Source: Clostridiales bacterium (GTDB lineage: Bacteria; Bacillota; Clostridia; Oscillospirales; QAMX01). Taken from it: a stretch of 5,970 nucleotides of DNA. The DNA is taken from assembly GCA_012514045.1 (NCBI GenBank), contig JAAZBA010000283.1, forward strand, positions 1-5,970, read 5' to 3'. This document shows positions 5,560 to 5,970 of the stretch, piece by piece; the first letter of the stretch is position 1, and each line of letters starts with the position of its first letter. The notes under the pieces were generated by a model that was not told the origin of the DNA, searched no databases, and saw only the letters and a list, made by a program, of their open reading frames with translations. A program made the position numbers and the translations under genes.

Positions 5560-5970
5560 CTCAGCCTATATTTGGGGAAGGCCTTTTCCGGAAAGACCGA
5601 GAAAATTCTGCGCTCTGCCTGCGAAAAAGGAAGAGAAAGCGGACAGCGTGCCATAATTCTAGTGCCAGAAGGACATTCCCATACCATCGAGCGCAGGCTT
5701 TGTGAATCCTGTGGTGACTCAGCATCGCTTTACGCTGAAGTGCTTACTTTTAAACGTCTGTCCTCAAGAGTTTTAGGAGAAGCAGGAGGACTTGCCGACA
5801 AGGTGCTTGACGACTACTCAAGACTTATTATGATGAATCGAGCCTACGATGAGTCGAGCTCCCTTATGAAGGAATATAATCGCCGTACGATAAGGCCGGA
5901 TGTGCTTATATCTTTCCTTGAGATTTATGATGAGCTTAAAAACTCAGGTATTTCTCCGGGCGTTATGGAG
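5557..5970 (+). CDS. addB: AddB, helicase-exonuclease AddAB subunit B (partial, N-terminus)
   Basis: AddAB resects double-strand DNA ends to start recombinational repair; AddB carries the translocation-inactive helicase fold that reads Chi and a RecB-type nuclease at its C-terminus. The 138 visible residues include the Walker A motif GKAFSGKT (7-14), the strand IILVPEGHSHTIERRL (about 34-49), where most AddB proteins have LVPEQ-x-(S/T)-F, then AEVLTFKRLSSRV, and a helical stretch ending near YDELKNSGISPG, all in the order expected for AddB. A full protein is about 1,100-1,170 residues, so nearly nine tenths lies off the right edge, including the nuclease and iron-sulphur cysteines. In Firmicutes addA normally follows addB. 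The His pair in VPEGHSH is unusual for that motif. The gene is divergent from the zinc-ribbon/TRIC operon and looks functionally unrelated to it. Confidence 0.88.
   Translation, partial: MLSLYLGKAFSGKTEKILRSACEKGRESGQRAIILVPEGHSHTIERRLCESCGDSASLYAEVLTFKRLSSRVLGEAGGLADKVLDDYSRLIMMNRAYDESSSLMKEYNRRTIRPDVLISFLEIYDELKNSGISPGVME

Noticed and set aside
1..5970. CRISPR array, tRNA/rRNA gene, insertion sequence or phage attachment site
   Set aside because: No regularly spaced repeats, no terminal inverted repeats, no transposase or integrase motifs and no RNA-gene pattern were seen on either strand. The repeated DNA blocks present are explained by the three paralogous genes.

Overview
The window looks like a chromosomal segment of a low-to-mid GC Firmicute, most likely a gut-type member of Clostridia. 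The evidence is an AddB-type (AddAB) recombination subunit, strong AAGGAG-like ribosome binding sites, TTG and GTG starts, TTGAnn-17-TAtAAT promoters, and a small membrane protein with a zinc ribbon of a type common in Clostridia. Genus cannot be fixed from the sequence alone. I see no mobile element, RNA gene or CRISPR array.

Layout. (1) Positions 1-185, minus strand: the 5' end of an FGGY-family carbohydrate kinase, closest in look to xylulokinase, running off the left edge. (2) Positions 186-338: a divergent control region with a good promoter for each direction and two LacI-family/CcpA-like operator candidates whose centres lie 31 bp apart. (3) Positions 339-4329, plus strand: three tandem paralogues of the neutral/alkaline ceramidase N-terminal family (PF04734-like). 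They are separated by 28 and 12 bp and so form one likely operon. All three keep the predicted metal ligands. They lack a signal peptide, the ceramidase C-terminal domain, and the Ser of the ceramidase GD-x-SPN motif, so 'ceramidase' names a family and not an activity. (4) Positions 4333-4361: a 12-bp hairpin between convergent genes. (5) Positions 5436 down to 4368, minus strand: a two-gene operon encoding a membrane-anchored zinc-ribbon protein and a TRIC/UPF0126 channel-family protein. (6) Positions 5437-5556: a second divergent promoter region. (7) Positions 5557-5970, plus strand: the N-terminus of AddB, running off the right edge.

How the genes may work together. The kinase and the three hydrolase-like genes share a divergent control region and probably belong to one catabolic locus. 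A reasonable inference is that the tandem enzymes hydrolyse cytoplasmic substrates, perhaps amides or esters of a sugar or polyol, and that the kinase phosphorylates a released polyol or sugar. The substrate is not visible from sequence. The right-hand genes (zinc ribbon, TRIC, addB) look like unrelated housekeeping genes. The triplicated, undefined hydrolase family is the most interesting part of the window.
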